From SpSt-600 sp042408195 (lineage in GTDB: Bacteria; Chloroflexota; Anaerolineae; SpSt-600), in contig JBHOQL010000118.1 in assembly GCA_042408195.1 (NCBI GenBank), positions 29,166 to 93,165 on the forward strand: a DNA stretch of 64,000 nt, read 5' to 3'. The translations under genes and the position numbers were made by a program. Positions 50,403-59,679 of the stretch are shown here, piece by piece. The first letter of the stretch is position 1. Each line of letters starts with the position of its first letter. Under the pieces are notes generated by a model. That model was given only the letters and a program-made list of their open reading frames with translations, had not been told where the DNA came from and ran no database searches.

Positions 50403-53400
50403 ATGGCTGAAGCGAGGCGTAGTTCAGTCCTGGTGGTAGGGGGAGGCGTGGGGGGAATGAGGGCGGCCCTTGACGCGGCAGAGGCCGGCCTTGAGGTTTT
50501 TCTGGTGGAATCAACCCCTTGGTTGGGTGGAATTGTGGCTCAGCTTGGATTTATGTTCCCAACCCATGACTGCGTCCTTTGCCGGGGCACCGCAGAGCAC
50601 GGCCCCGGATGCACCCGTCCTACCATCTCCCCAGCCCTCATGGATTACAGCCGCCACCCCAATATCCATATTTTCGTTAACACGGAGGTAATCGGTGTCG
50701 AGGGCGAAGCCGGCAACTTTGATGTAATTTTGAAAGTTAAACCAAGATACGTTAACCCTGACTTATGCATAAACTGCGACCGCTGTGCCCAAATATGCCC
50801 TGTGGAAAAGCCAAGCCGTTTCCAGATGGGGCTGGCTATGCGGAAACTCGCCTACAAAAGCTCCCCACGGGCCATCCCCGATGCTTATATGGTCGAAAAG
50901 ACCGAATTCTGTGAAACCTGTCGCCGTTGCGAGAAGGTTTGCCCCACTGGAGCAATAAATCTGGACGAAAGGCCGCGGGAGGAGAAAATAAACGTTGGGG
51001 CTATAATCTTAGCTATGGGCTACCGTCTCTTCAACGCCAGCCGCTACGAAGAATACGGGTACGGCCGTTATCCCAACGTTATAACCAGCATGGAATACGA
51101 AAGGCTCGCCAGCCGCTCCGGCCCCACGGAGGGCATAGTGGTGCGCCCTTCCGACGGCACCACACCCCGCAAGATAGCGTGGCTCCAGTGCATTGGCTCC
51201 AGGGACCAGGAACGCCCTTACTGCTCATCCATTTGCTGCATGTACTCTACCAAGGAAGCAGTGTTGGCCAAACAGCGCATCCCGGGCGTTGAAGCCAAAA
51301 TCTTTATAATGGATGAAAGGGCCTTCAATAAAGAATACAACGCCTACTACCTCCGCTCCAGAGAACTCTACAACATTGACTATATCCGCTCCAGGGTTTC
51401 ATCCATAACCGAGGACCCATTAACCCATAATCTCATCCTGCGTTATGCCACCGATGACGGAAAGATAAATGAAGAAGAGTTTGACATGGTAGTGCTTTCG
51501 GTGGGTGTGGAGCCACCCCTCGGTACCCGCCAGGTGGCTAGGATTCTGGGCATTGATCTGAATCGGTATGGTTTCTGCTGGACTGATAAGTTTGAACCTC
51601 TGCAGACTTCGCGCCCTGGCATTTACGTCTGCGGCTCCTTTGCCTCACCCAAGGAGATAGCTGAAACCCTTTATGAAGCCAGCGGAGCAGCCGCCGAAGC
51701 AATGCTGCTCCTCAAGGATAAGCTTGGGTCGGTAAGCCTTGAAGAAGAGTTCCCACCAGAAAGGGTTGTATCCGGAGATGAACCCAGGGTTGGAATTTTC
51801 CTGTGCCGGTGCGGAGGAGAAATAAGTCAAGTGGTAGATCTGGAAGCCATCGCTCAGAAAGCTCTGACCTGGCCTAAGGTTGTGCACGTGCAAGAGGTTG
51901 AACTGGCCTGCTTCCCTGGGGGTCAGGAACAGATACGCAAAGCTATAACCGAGCACAATCTGAACAGGGTAGTGGTAGCTGCCTGCAGCCAGCGCACCCA
52001 TGAGCCTCTCTTCCAAAGAGTCCTGAAACGGGCTTCCCTCAACCCTTATTACCTGGAATTGGTGAACATAAGAGAACACAGCGCCTGGCCCCACATGCAC
52101 AATAGGGAAGGGGCAACCCGCAAGGCAGCGGAAGCCATACGAGTGGGAGTCGCGCGCGCAGCTCGCTTGCGGGCCATCCAGAAGTATTCAGTTAAGCCTG
52201 TAAAGAAAGCCCTGGTCCTCGGCGGTGGGCTAGCAGGCATGGTGGCAGCTCTAACTATAGCCGATGCCGGTTTCCCCGTTTACCTGGTGGAGAAGAGCAA
52301 CCGCCTAGGAGGTTACCTTCACAAGATACACTTCACGGCAGAGGGGAAGGACCTGCGACGCCTCCTCTGGGATTTTACCAGCCAGGTTGAAAGTCATCCC
52401 CTTATAACTGTCTTTAAAGAGTCAGAACTTGTCCAACACTATGGTCACGTGGGCGAATTCCATTCCATTATCCGCACAAAATACAAAGATGTGGAACTTG
52501 AACACGGGGTCACCATACTGGCTACAGGCGCCAGGATATATTCGGGCCGAGAATACCTGAAAGGGGAGGATCCGAGAATTCTGGATCAGCTGGAACTTGA
52601 AGAGCTAATAGTCAACCATCCCGAAAGGGTCCGGGACCTCCGCTCAGTAGTCATAATCCAATGTGTGCGGCCTGCCGGACGCAAATACGATTACTGCAGC
52701 CGTATATGCTGCACTAACACTATGGCCAACGCCATCCGCCTAAAGGAACTCAACCCCGACTGTGAGGTTTACGTGCTTTACAAGGACATAATAACCTACG
52801 GCTTCCGGGAAGAATACTACACCAAGGCTCGGGAACTGGGTACCATTTTCATCCGCTATACTGATGAAGAGGCCCCTACGGTAAAAGTGCTCCACGGGGA
52901 ACTCAGGGTGGAGGTTAAGGACCAGAGCTCAGGGGAATTCCTGGTCCTGAGCCCCAACCTTATCTCTCTAACCTTAGGCATCATTCCTCACGAGGACAAC
53001 GAGAAATTGGCCCGCATCCTTGGTGTCCCCCTTTCGCCCGAAGGTTTCTTCCTGGAAGCTCACTTGAAGATGAGACCTGTCGATTTCATCAACGAGGGCA
53101 TTTTCCTGGCCGGTATGGCTCACTACCCTAAGTTCATAGAAGAGTCTATAGCTCAGGCTAAGGCGGCAGCCGCCAGAGCCCTCACTTATCTCACCAAGGA
53201 CGAAATAAAGACGGGCGGGATCGTTGCCGAGGTTGAACAATCCAAGTGCGTTGGCTGCTTGACCTGCGTCCGCATCTGCCCCTTCCGCATTCCGATCATA
53301 GACCCGCAAGCTATCGGCAACGGTGGGATAAAGGGAGCAGCTTTCATAGATCCCGCCAAATGCCAAGGTTGTGGTACATGCACTGCTGAATGCCCGGCTA

Positions 53401-53480
53401 AGGCGATTCAGCTCATGCATTATACCGATGAACAAATTATGGCGCCCGAAGAAAATGTCCTTGGGGCATGGCTTGTCTGA
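50403..53480 (+). CDS. tandem HdrA-like flavin/iron-sulfur protein
   Basis: 1025 aa. Two HdrA-like halves in one chain. N half: FAD Rossmann motif VVGGGVGGMRAALDAAEAGL, cysteine-rich FPTHDCVLCRGT, two 4Fe-4S-like clusters CINCDRCAQICP and CETCRRCEKVCP. C half: LCRCGGEIS motif (about 475), second Rossmann LVLGGGLAGMVAALT (about 605) and final ferredoxin CVGCLTCVRICP plus CQGCGTCTAECP (about 945-990). HdrA is the FAD hub of heterodisulfide-reductase-type and bifurcating complexes; no HdrB/HdrC is present. It is 13 bases upstream of a molybdopterin hydroxylase, so electron transfer between them is inferred. Confidence 0.88.
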   Translation: MAEARRSSVLVVGGGVGGMRAALDAAEAGLEVFLVESTPWLGGIVAQLGFMFPTHDCVLCRGTAEHGPGCTRPTISPALMDYSRHPNIHIFVNTEVIGVEGEAGNFDVILKVKPRYVNPDLCINCDRCAQICPVEKPSRFQMGLAMRKLAYKSSPRAIPDAYMVEKTEFCETCRRCEKVCPTGAINLDERPREEKINVGAIILAMGYRLFNASRYEEYGYGRYPNVITSMEYERLASRSGPTEGIVVRPSDGTTPRKIAWLQCIGSRDQERPYCSSICCMYSTKEAVLAKQRIPGVEAKIFIMDERAFNKEYNAYYLRSRELYNIDYIRSRVSSITEDPLTHNLILRYATDDGKINEEEFDMVVLSVGVEPPLGTRQVARILGIDLNRYGFCWTDKFEPLQTSRPGIYVCGSFASPKEIAETLYEASGAAAEAMLLLKDKLGSVSLEEEFPPERVVSGDEPRVGIFLCRCGGEISQVVDLEAIAQKALTWPKVVHVQEVELACFPGGQEQIRKAITEHNLNRVVVAACSQRTHEPLFQRVLKRASLNPYYLELVNIREHSAWPHMHNREGATRKAAEAIRVGVARAARLRAIQKYSVKPVKKALVLGGGLAGMVAALTIADAGFPVYLVEKSNRLGGYLHKIHFTAEGKDLRRLLWDFTSQVESHPLITVFKESELVQHYGHVGEFHSIIRTKYKDVELEHGVTILATGARIYSGREYLKGEDPRILDQLELEELIVNHPERVRDLRSVVIIQCVRPAGRKYDYCSRICCTNTMANAIRLKELNPDCEVYVLYKDIITYGFREEYYTKARELGTIFIRYTDEEAPTVKVLHGELRVEVKDQSSGEFLVLSPNLISLTLGIIPHEDNEKLARILGVPLSPEGFFLEAHLKMRPVDFINEGIFLAGMAHYPKFIEESIAQAKAAAARALTYLTKDEIKTGGIVAEVEQSKCVGCLTCVRICPFRIPIIDPQAIGNGGIKGAAFIDPAKCQGCGTCTAECPAKAIQLMHYTDEQIMAPEENVLGAWLV

Positions 53481-53493
53481 TGAGGAGGACTAA

Positions 53494-55722
53494 ATGGCTG
53501 AAGAGATTCTGGGCCATAGCGCCACAAGGCTTGATATAAAGACCAAAGTCCTGGGCTCAAGGCGCTACCCCCAGGATTTTAACATGCCCGGTCAACTTTA
53601 CGCCAAAGTCGTGTGGAGCCAGTACCCACATGCCAGGGTTAAAAGGATTGATACTTCTGCTGCTGAAGCTACGCCAGGTGTGGTCAAAGTCATAACCTAT
53701 AAGGATGTGCCCCTCAACGAATACGGCATCCATACCCGCGACCAAACCGTTCTCGTACCGGAAGGAGGTAAAGTCCGCTGGCTTGGCGATCGCATCGCTA
53801 TAGTGGTGGCGGAGACGGAAGCCATAGCTGAAGAAGCGAGCAAAAAGGTCCGGGTTGAATATGAATTGCTTCCCGTGGTGACCGATCCCCGCGAGGCTAT
53901 GAAACCGGGTTCGCCCTTAGTACACGAAGAAAGGGGCACTAACATCCTGCACCACATAAAGATACGCCGCGGCGATGTGGAAAGAGCCTTTGAAGAGGCC
54001 GACGTTATAGTGGAGGATTACTACATAACTCATTATGTTGAGCACGTTTACCTCCAGCCTGAAGCAGGCATCGGCTACATCGACGAAGAAGGACGCATCA
54101 CGGTGATCGCTGCCGCCCAATGGGCCCATGATGACCTTCATCAGATCTCCCATTTCCTCCAGGTCCCGGTGGAGAAACTCAGAGAGATCGTGCCGGCCAT
54201 TGGAGGGGCCTTCGGGGGAAGAGAAGATATGTACATCCAACACCTCCTGGCCCTCTGCGCCTATGTGGTACGCCGCCCTGTAAAGATGGTTTTCACCCGG
54301 GAAGAGACCATGATGCGCACCGGAAAGCGCCACCCGTTCTACATACGCCACAAGTGGGGAGCCAAGAAAGACGGCAAACTCTTGGCTGGCGAAGCGGAAC
54401 TTATCTCCGACGCTGGAGGCTACGCTTCCACCAGCATCCCAGTCCTCAACAACGCTGCCAGTTTCGCTCTTGGGCCATACGTTTGGCCGAATGTCAAAGT
54501 TGACGCCTACACTGTCTACACTAACAACTCCGTAACCATGGCTATGAGGGGCTTTGGCTCAACCCAGGCAGCCTTTGCCTACGAGCTGCACATGAATAAA
54601 CTGGCGGAGGCTCTGGGTATGGATCCAGTCGAACTAAGGATGAAGAACCTGGTGGAGGATGGTTCCCCAACTATTACGGGCGCAAATTATCCACCCGGTG
54701 TGGGAATAAAGGAAACTCTGCGGCAGGCAGCCCTGGCCGCTGGATGGCGCGAGGAGAACGGGCGCTGGATAAAGCCCGAAATTCCGCAGCCCAAAGAGCC
54801 TTACAAGCGGCGGGGCATAGGAGTGGCCTGCGCCTTCAAAAACGTCGGTTACAGCTTCGGCTTTGATGACAAATGCACAGTTAAAGTTGTGCTTTCTTTG
54901 GACGAGGCGGGGGATATATCCAGGGCCCTGATAAAAGTTGGCGTTTCAGAAGTCGGAGAAGGAGCGCACACGGCTTTGGCCCAGATCGCCGCTCATACCT
55001 TGGGCATCCCCTTGCAAAAGGTAAGAATAGCCCTCGTGGACACAGCTGAAGTGCCCGACGCTGGGAGCTCCTCTGCCTCCAGACACGTTTACATTTCCGG
55101 GAACGCCGTCAAGACGGCCTGTGAAATGGCCCTGCACAGGAGAGAAGAAGTCCTGAGAGCTGAGACAGGTGAAACTATTATTGAAGTGGAATATACCTAC
55201 CGCGGGAGAATAGAGCGGCCCACCACTCCCTATCATCCCGAAACAGGGGAATGCTTCCCCCATATAAGCTATGGATGGGGCACCCAGATAGCTCTGGTGG
55301 AAGTAGACATCGAAACTGGCCAAGTGGACGTCCTTAAAATCTGGGCCGCCCATGATGTGGGCAAAGCTGTTAACCCTGAGATGATAAAGGGCCAGATCGG
55401 GGGAGGGATTCATATGGGCGTGGGCTATGCCCTAATGGAGCACTTTATCCACGAGAACGGTTATCCCCGTACTCGTCACCTGAGCGAGTACTCCATTCCT
55501 ACCGTCCTAGATATGCCGTTGGAAATTGTCCCAATAATAGTAGAAGTGCCAGACCCCGCTGGGCCTTTCGGTGCCAAAGGTGTGGGGGAAATGACCACTC
55601 TTCCTACTGCTCCAGCCATAGTCAACGCCATTCACGATGCTGTGGGAGTGTGGGTTAACGAACTTCCCGCCACGGAAGAAAAGGTCTACAAACTGCTCAA
55701 GAATAAATCAACGGCGAGGTAG
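53494..55722 (+). CDS. xanthine dehydrogenase/aldehyde-oxidase family molybdopterin subunit
   Basis: 742 aa. Large subunit of molybdenum hydroxylases: N-terminal a/b hammerhead (1-110), then Mo-cofactor domains. Motifs IGGAFGGREDM (about 238, Moco contact), VTMAMRGFGSTQAAFAYE (about 348) and GAKGVGEMTTLPTAPA (about 695, catalytic Glu). The AYXCSFR loop of CO dehydrogenases is absent, so it is not CoxL. Normally it works with FAD and 2Fe-2S subunits (CoxM/CoxS); neither is present, while an HdrA-like flavoprotein precedes it. Its substrate is unknown. Confidence 0.9.
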   Translation: MAEEILGHSATRLDIKTKVLGSRRYPQDFNMPGQLYAKVVWSQYPHARVKRIDTSAAEATPGVVKVITYKDVPLNEYGIHTRDQTVLVPEGGKVRWLGDRIAIVVAETEAIAEEASKKVRVEYELLPVVTDPREAMKPGSPLVHEERGTNILHHIKIRRGDVERAFEEADVIVEDYYITHYVEHVYLQPEAGIGYIDEEGRITVIAAAQWAHDDLHQISHFLQVPVEKLREIVPAIGGAFGGREDMYIQHLLALCAYVVRRPVKMVFTREETMMRTGKRHPFYIRHKWGAKKDGKLLAGEAELISDAGGYASTSIPVLNNAASFALGPYVWPNVKVDAYTVYTNNSVTMAMRGFGSTQAAFAYELHMNKLAEALGMDPVELRMKNLVEDGSPTITGANYPPGVGIKETLRQAALAAGWREENGRWIKPEIPQPKEPYKRRGIGVACAFKNVGYSFGFDDKCTVKVVLSLDEAGDISRALIKVGVSEVGEGAHTALAQIAAHTLGIPLQKVRIALVDTAEVPDAGSSSASRHVYISGNAVKTACEMALHRREEVLRAETGETIIEVEYTYRGRIERPTTPYHPETGECFPHISYGWGTQIALVEVDIETGQVDVLKIWAAHDVGKAVNPEMIKGQIGGGIHMGVGYALMEHFIHENGYPRTRHLSEYSIPTVLDMPLEIVPIIVEVPDPAGPFGAKGVGEMTTLPTAPAIVNAIHDAVGVWVNELPATEEKVYKLLKNKSTAR

Positions 55723-56180
55723 ACCATCAGAGCCAGAACCCTTAAGGTGCTTCCCAATAAAATCAACTGAGAGCGAGCTTTCACCTCCTGTAACCTACTT
55801 CCGATTGGATCTTTCAGCGAGACCAACGCAGGGACAGCGGAGGCAGGCAAATCGGGACCGCAGGAAGCCAAAGTTTCCTTCACAGGAGGATCGGAAGAAG
55901 AGGTACAGCGAAATTTAGAACGGGGAAAATTGCCCCGTCAACTCGCCCAGAAGGGAGACCTTTTACCGTAGTGAACCTAAAGTCCACGAGGTGGTCAAAG
56001 CCTGAGGGTGGAGGGGGCAAAGCCCCCTCACGGGGGTTCAGAGGACGTCCCTTTGAAATAGGGGGCCAGGGACAAACCCTGGCCCCAGCCCTCAAGTGGG
56101 ACCTTGAGCAGGGCAACTAAGCCCACGGGGGCAGGCAAAGCAAGGGTTTGTTTCTAAAATCAATTCCGGGGGTTCGGAAA
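55723..56180 (+). other. intergenic region with GC-rich hairpins
   Basis: 458 bases after the hydroxylase. Hairpins seen: ACGGGG/CCCCGT near 55920-55938, GGGGGC-AAA-GCCCCC near 56012-56024 and a 10-bp stem GGGGCCAGGG (56062-56071) with CCCTGGCCCC (56077-56086). These may end the transcript or relate to the dispersed repeat. No gene or promoter seen. Confidence 0.5.
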
Positions 56181-56855
56181 ATGGAGAGAAGCTACCGCTT
56201 CTTTGACTTTATAATGGCCCTCTTCGTGGCTGTCCTCATCATAAGCAACATAGCTTCGAGCAAAATCCTTACCCTGGGACCATTCACTTTTGACGGAGGC
56301 ACAATCCTTTTCCCCATCTCTTACATCTTTGGTGACATCCTCACCGAAGTTTATGGCTACAGGCGCTCCCGGCGAGTGATATGGACAGGCTTCTTCTGCA
56401 CAGCTCTAATGGCTTTGACCCTCAGTATAGTTGGAGCCCTTCCCCCTGCACCCGGTTGGGAAAACCAGGAAGCATATGAAAAAATCTTGGGCATGACACC
56501 TCGAATCGTCCTAGCAAGCCTCATAGCTTACTGGGCCGGAGAGTTCTCCAACTCCTACACCCTCGCCAAAATGAAGATACTTACCCAGGGCCGGTGGCTG
56601 TGGACCAGAACCATCGGCTCCACTATGGTGGGGCAGGGAGTTGATACCTTGATCTTCTGCACTATTGCCTTTGCTGGAGCTCTCCCTTGGGGCCTGCTGA
56701 TGAGCGTTATTCTTTCAAACTATGTTTTCAAATGCGGTGTTGAGGCTCTGATGACTCCCGTCACCTACAAAATCGTGAACTTCCTCAAGGAAGCTGAGAG
56801 GGAAGATTACTACGATTACGACACTGACTTTAACCCCTTCAAGATAGAGGCGTAA
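56181..56855 (+). CDS. YhhQ-family queuosine precursor transporter
   Basis: 224 aa from ATG 56181; a TTG 11 codons earlier is less likely. Six hydrophobic segments; ILFPISYIFGDILTEVYGYRRSR (about 48-70) and the family's internal acidic-polar loops (AYWAGEFSNSYTLAKMK, RTIGSTMVGQGVDTLIF) mark the YhhQ/ECF-like vitamin transporter group that imports preQ0/preQ1 for queuosine. Ends 2 bases before era. Confidence 0.88.
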   Translation: MERSYRFFDFIMALFVAVLIISNIASSKILTLGPFTFDGGTILFPISYIFGDILTEVYGYRRSRRVIWTGFFCTALMALTLSIVGALPPAPGWENQEAYEKILGMTPRIVLASLIAYWAGEFSNSYTLAKMKILTQGRWLWTRTIGSTMVGQGVDTLIFCTIAFAGALPWGLLMSVILSNYVFKCGVEALMTPVTYKIVNFLKEAEREDYYDYDTDFNPFKIEA

Positions 56856-56857
56856 GG

Positions 56858-57757
56858 ATGGAATATCGCTCGGGTTTCGTCTCTATAATAGGCAAACCTA
56901 ACGTTGGCAAGTCAACCCTTATGAATGCCTATCTGGGGCAGAAAGTAGCCATTGTATCTCCTAAGCCCCAGACTACACGCCACAAAATCAGGGGTATTCT
57001 TACCCTCCCCAACGCCCAAATCATCTTCGTGGACACCCCTGGAATCCACAATCCCCTCCATAAACTGGGCGAATACATGGTCAAAACGGCCATCTCCGCG
57101 ATGCTAGATGCTGATGTAGTGGTCTTTTTGGTGGACATTTCTCAGCCGCCTGACGACGAAGATCACCTTATTGCCCAGACCCTCAGGGAAAGATGCAAAA
57201 GCCCCATTATCCTGGCCATGAACAAAATGGACTTGCTAACCCCCGATAAAGTCAAATCTCATACGGAAGCCTACCTCTCCCTCGGAGAATTCAAGGACTG
57301 GATTCTGATTTCCGCCACTACTGGCGATAACCTGGACAAACTTCGAGACATGATCGTCTCTTACCTCCCTCCCGGCCCCCGCTATTACCCCGAAGATCAA
57401 ATAGCCGATGTGGACGAGCGCTTTATTGCGGCTGAGCTTATCCGGGAGAAGGCCCTCCATTTCCTGCACCAGGAAGTCCCTCACTCCATCGCCGTGGTGA
57501 TTGACGAGTTCAAAGACCGCTCCGAAGACCTTTCCTACATAAGTGCCACGATCTTCGTGGAAAAAGAATCCCAAAAAGCTATTGTTATCGGTAAAGATGG
57601 GGCTATGCTCAAGAAAATAGGACAGGCTGCCCGCAGGGAGCTGGAAATTATCCTGGGGCGTAGGGTTTACCTTGAACTGTGGGTTAAAGTGAAGAAGCAA
57701 TGGAGGAAGGACGAAGAAGAGTTGCGGCGTCTGGGCTACATAGCCCCGAAGGTTTGA
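56858..57757 (+). CDS. era: GTPase Era
   Basis: 299 aa. Ras-like G domain: G1 GKPNVGKSTL (11-20), G3 DTPGIHNP, G4 NKMD; then a KH domain (EVPHSIAVVIDEFKDR, GKDGAMLKKIGQAARRELE) that binds 16S rRNA 3' end. Needed for 30S assembly. 9 bases before mrp. Confidence 0.95.
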   Translation: MEYRSGFVSIIGKPNVGKSTLMNAYLGQKVAIVSPKPQTTRHKIRGILTLPNAQIIFVDTPGIHNPLHKLGEYMVKTAISAMLDADVVVFLVDISQPPDDEDHLIAQTLRERCKSPIILAMNKMDLLTPDKVKSHTEAYLSLGEFKDWILISATTGDNLDKLRDMIVSYLPPGPRYYPEDQIADVDERFIAAELIREKALHFLHQEVPHSIAVVIDEFKDRSEDLSYISATIFVEKESQKAIVIGKDGAMLKKIGQAARRELEIILGRRVYLELWVKVKKQWRKDEEELRRLGYIAPKV

Positions 57758-57766
57758 GGAGGTGCA

Positions 57767-58858
57767 ATGGAGGAAAAATTGCTTTGGGAAGCCTTGAAAG
57801 AGGTCCACGACCCCGAATTGAACCGTAGCATTGTGGACCTAAACATGGTTAGGGAAATTGAAGAAAAGGATGGGAAGGTGAAGGTCACCCTCGCCCTTAC
57901 CACCCTTGCATGCCCCCTGCGCGAGATGTTGACAGAGGATGTAAAGAGGGTTCTCAGTCGGGTGATAGGTGTTAAGGAGATAGAAGTAATCTTGACCGAA
58001 ATGGGTCCGGAAGAAAAGGAAGCATTGCTCAGTTCGGTAGTACCCGAAGGAGGATTTGCCAAGCGGTTCAATAACATTGGCAAAGTGATAGCAGTGATGA
58101 GTGGCAAGGGGGGTGTCGGAAAATCACTGGTGGCTGCCCTCTTGGCTACCCATCTGCGCCGCCGCAATTACAGGGTGGGCATAATGGATGCTGACATTAC
58201 CGGACCCAGCATACCCAAAATCCTCGGGGTTAAAGAGAAACCCCTCTCGGCTCCCATGGGTATAATCCCTCCGACCAGTTCAACGGGTATAAAGGTCATG
58301 TCGATAGGCTTGTTCCTTCTCAAGGAAGAAGATGCTGTCCTTTGGAGAGGGCCCCTTATTTCAGTGGCCATCCAACAGTTCTGGGGCGATGTCTTTTGGG
58401 GAGAACTGGATTACATGATCGTGGACCTGCCGCCTGGCACTGCCGACGCTTCTTTGACGGTAATGCAATCCTTGCCCCTGAACGGTGTCATTTTGGTGAC
58501 CTCACCTCAGGAACTGGTTAGGGTGATAGTGAAAAAAACAATGCAGATGGCTAAGCACCTTCACGTCCCTATAATCGGGGTTGTGGAAAACATGAGCTAC
58601 GCCATATGCCCCGATACTGGAACCCGATGGGAGCTCTTCGGCCCGAGCAAGGGAGAGGAGATAGCTCGCGAGCTTAAAGCTCCCCTCCTGGCCAAGATCC
58701 CCGTTGATCCTCAGATAGCCAGGCTCTGCGATGAGGGAAGGATAGAAGAGTACCGCCTTGAGGAATTTGAAGCATTAGCTGAGAGAATTGGGGAACTCGT
58801 GCCCGAGGTGATACCTCGGTTTTTCGCATCTATAGCGGATTTTTCCGAGGGAGACTAA
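57767..58858 (+). CDS. mrp: Mrp/ApbC-family P-loop ATPase lacking the CxxC motif
   Basis: 363 aa. N-terminal DUF59/MIP18 domain (1-95: KEVHDPELNRSIVDLNMVREI), then deviant Walker A MSGKGGVGKSLVAALLA (about 110) and Walker B IVDLPPGTAD. Fe-S carriers of this family bind the cluster through CPxC near the C-terminus; here the site reads MSYAICPDTGTRWELFG, with only one Cys. So cluster binding by the normal route looks doubtful. Ends 4 bases inside the ATPase gene on the other strand (convergent). Confidence 0.92.
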   Translation: MEEKLLWEALKEVHDPELNRSIVDLNMVREIEEKDGKVKVTLALTTLACPLREMLTEDVKRVLSRVIGVKEIEVILTEMGPEEKEALLSSVVPEGGFAKRFNNIGKVIAVMSGKGGVGKSLVAALLATHLRRRNYRVGIMDADITGPSIPKILGVKEKPLSAPMGIIPPTSSTGIKVMSIGLFLLKEEDAVLWRGPLISVAIQQFWGDVFWGELDYMIVDLPPGTADASLTVMQSLPLNGVILVTSPQELVRVIVKKTMQMAKHLHVPIIGVVENMSYAICPDTGTRWELFGPSKGEEIARELKAPLLAKIPVDPQIARLCDEGRIEEYRLEEFEALAERIGELVPEVIPRFFASIADFSEGD

Positions 58859-59679
58859 AGTTCGCTCAGCAAGGGAGAGGAAAGGCGCACAAATCCCTTT
58901 TCGTCGCTCCTGAACAGGGCCCGGAGGGTGGGAGCTTTCCTGAAAAGTGATGTGATTCGCTGATAGCTTAACTGTTCGCCCGCGAGTATACGGTGGTAAA
59001 GCTCAAAGGCTTCTGGGACTTCTTGCAATGCTTTTCTAATCATGGGCACAAGTTCTCTGTCCTGGCGAGGGAAATCCTCTATCGCTTCTTTCAAACTTCT
59101 GCCTTCCGCCAGTGCTGCGCATAAGCTCTGGACAATGTACGGGTAGCCCCCGCTCCAGCGGTAAATTTCCGCTGCCGTCTGACGGGCTTCCTCTCCTTTC
59201 AGGCCCAGTAGTGTTACCAGCTGGAGGATGTGCGGCCTGTAGAAAAAGCCTATGGCTAACTCCACAAAGGGGGATATTTCCCCAGGATAGGGGAAGAAAG
59301 TACCACTTGCCACCAAAGGGGTGCCGGGATGGGTGCGCAACCAGCGCCCAAGCATCGCAAAGGCTTCTTCTCCCCCATGCTCCAGATGGTCCACAAGGAG
59401 AACGTTCTTGCCACTGGCTCTGAGGCTATAGCTCAGGAAATTTTCCAGTTCACCCGGCCAAAGGCCTGGTTCTAACCTCATGTAAGAGAAAGAAAAGTCT
59501 TGAGAGAGAAGCAGAAATCCGAGGCGGAACAAGAGGGATGTCTTTCCTGCCAGAGGAGGCCCTGAAATGTAAACAGGTGTGCCCTTCAGAGCTAAATAGC
59601 GAGCCTTGATATCGGCAGGACGCTCCACGTAAGCAGGCGAGTCGGGCGGAACGGGACTCCCAGGGAAAAAGAGTTTCAT
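58855..59679 (-). CDS. small P-loop ATPase, AAA/STAND-like
   Basis: 274 aa. Walker A YISGPPLAGKTSLLFRLG (about 38-54) and a hydrophobic-LVDH strand (Walker B-like, GKNVLLVDHLEHGG). The C-terminal part (LSYQRITSLFRKAP) may be winged-helix. Resembles the small ATPases paired with TPR or receptor domains, but I recognise no named family. Overlaps the TPR gene by 4 bases (ATGA), so co-translated. Confidence 0.65.
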   Translation of the reverse strand: MKLFFPGSPVPPDSPAYVERPADIKARYLALKGTPVYISGPPLAGKTSLLFRLGFLLLSQDFSFSYMRLEPGLWPGELENFLSYSLRASGKNVLLVDHLEHGGEEAFAMLGRWLRTHPGTPLVASGTFFPYPGEISPFVELAIGFFYRPHILQLVTLLGLKGEEARQTAAEIYRWSGGYPYIVQSLCAALAEGRSLKEAIEDFPRQDRELVPMIRKALQEVPEAFELYHRILAGEQLSYQRITSLFRKAPTLRALFRSDEKGFVRLSSPLLSEL

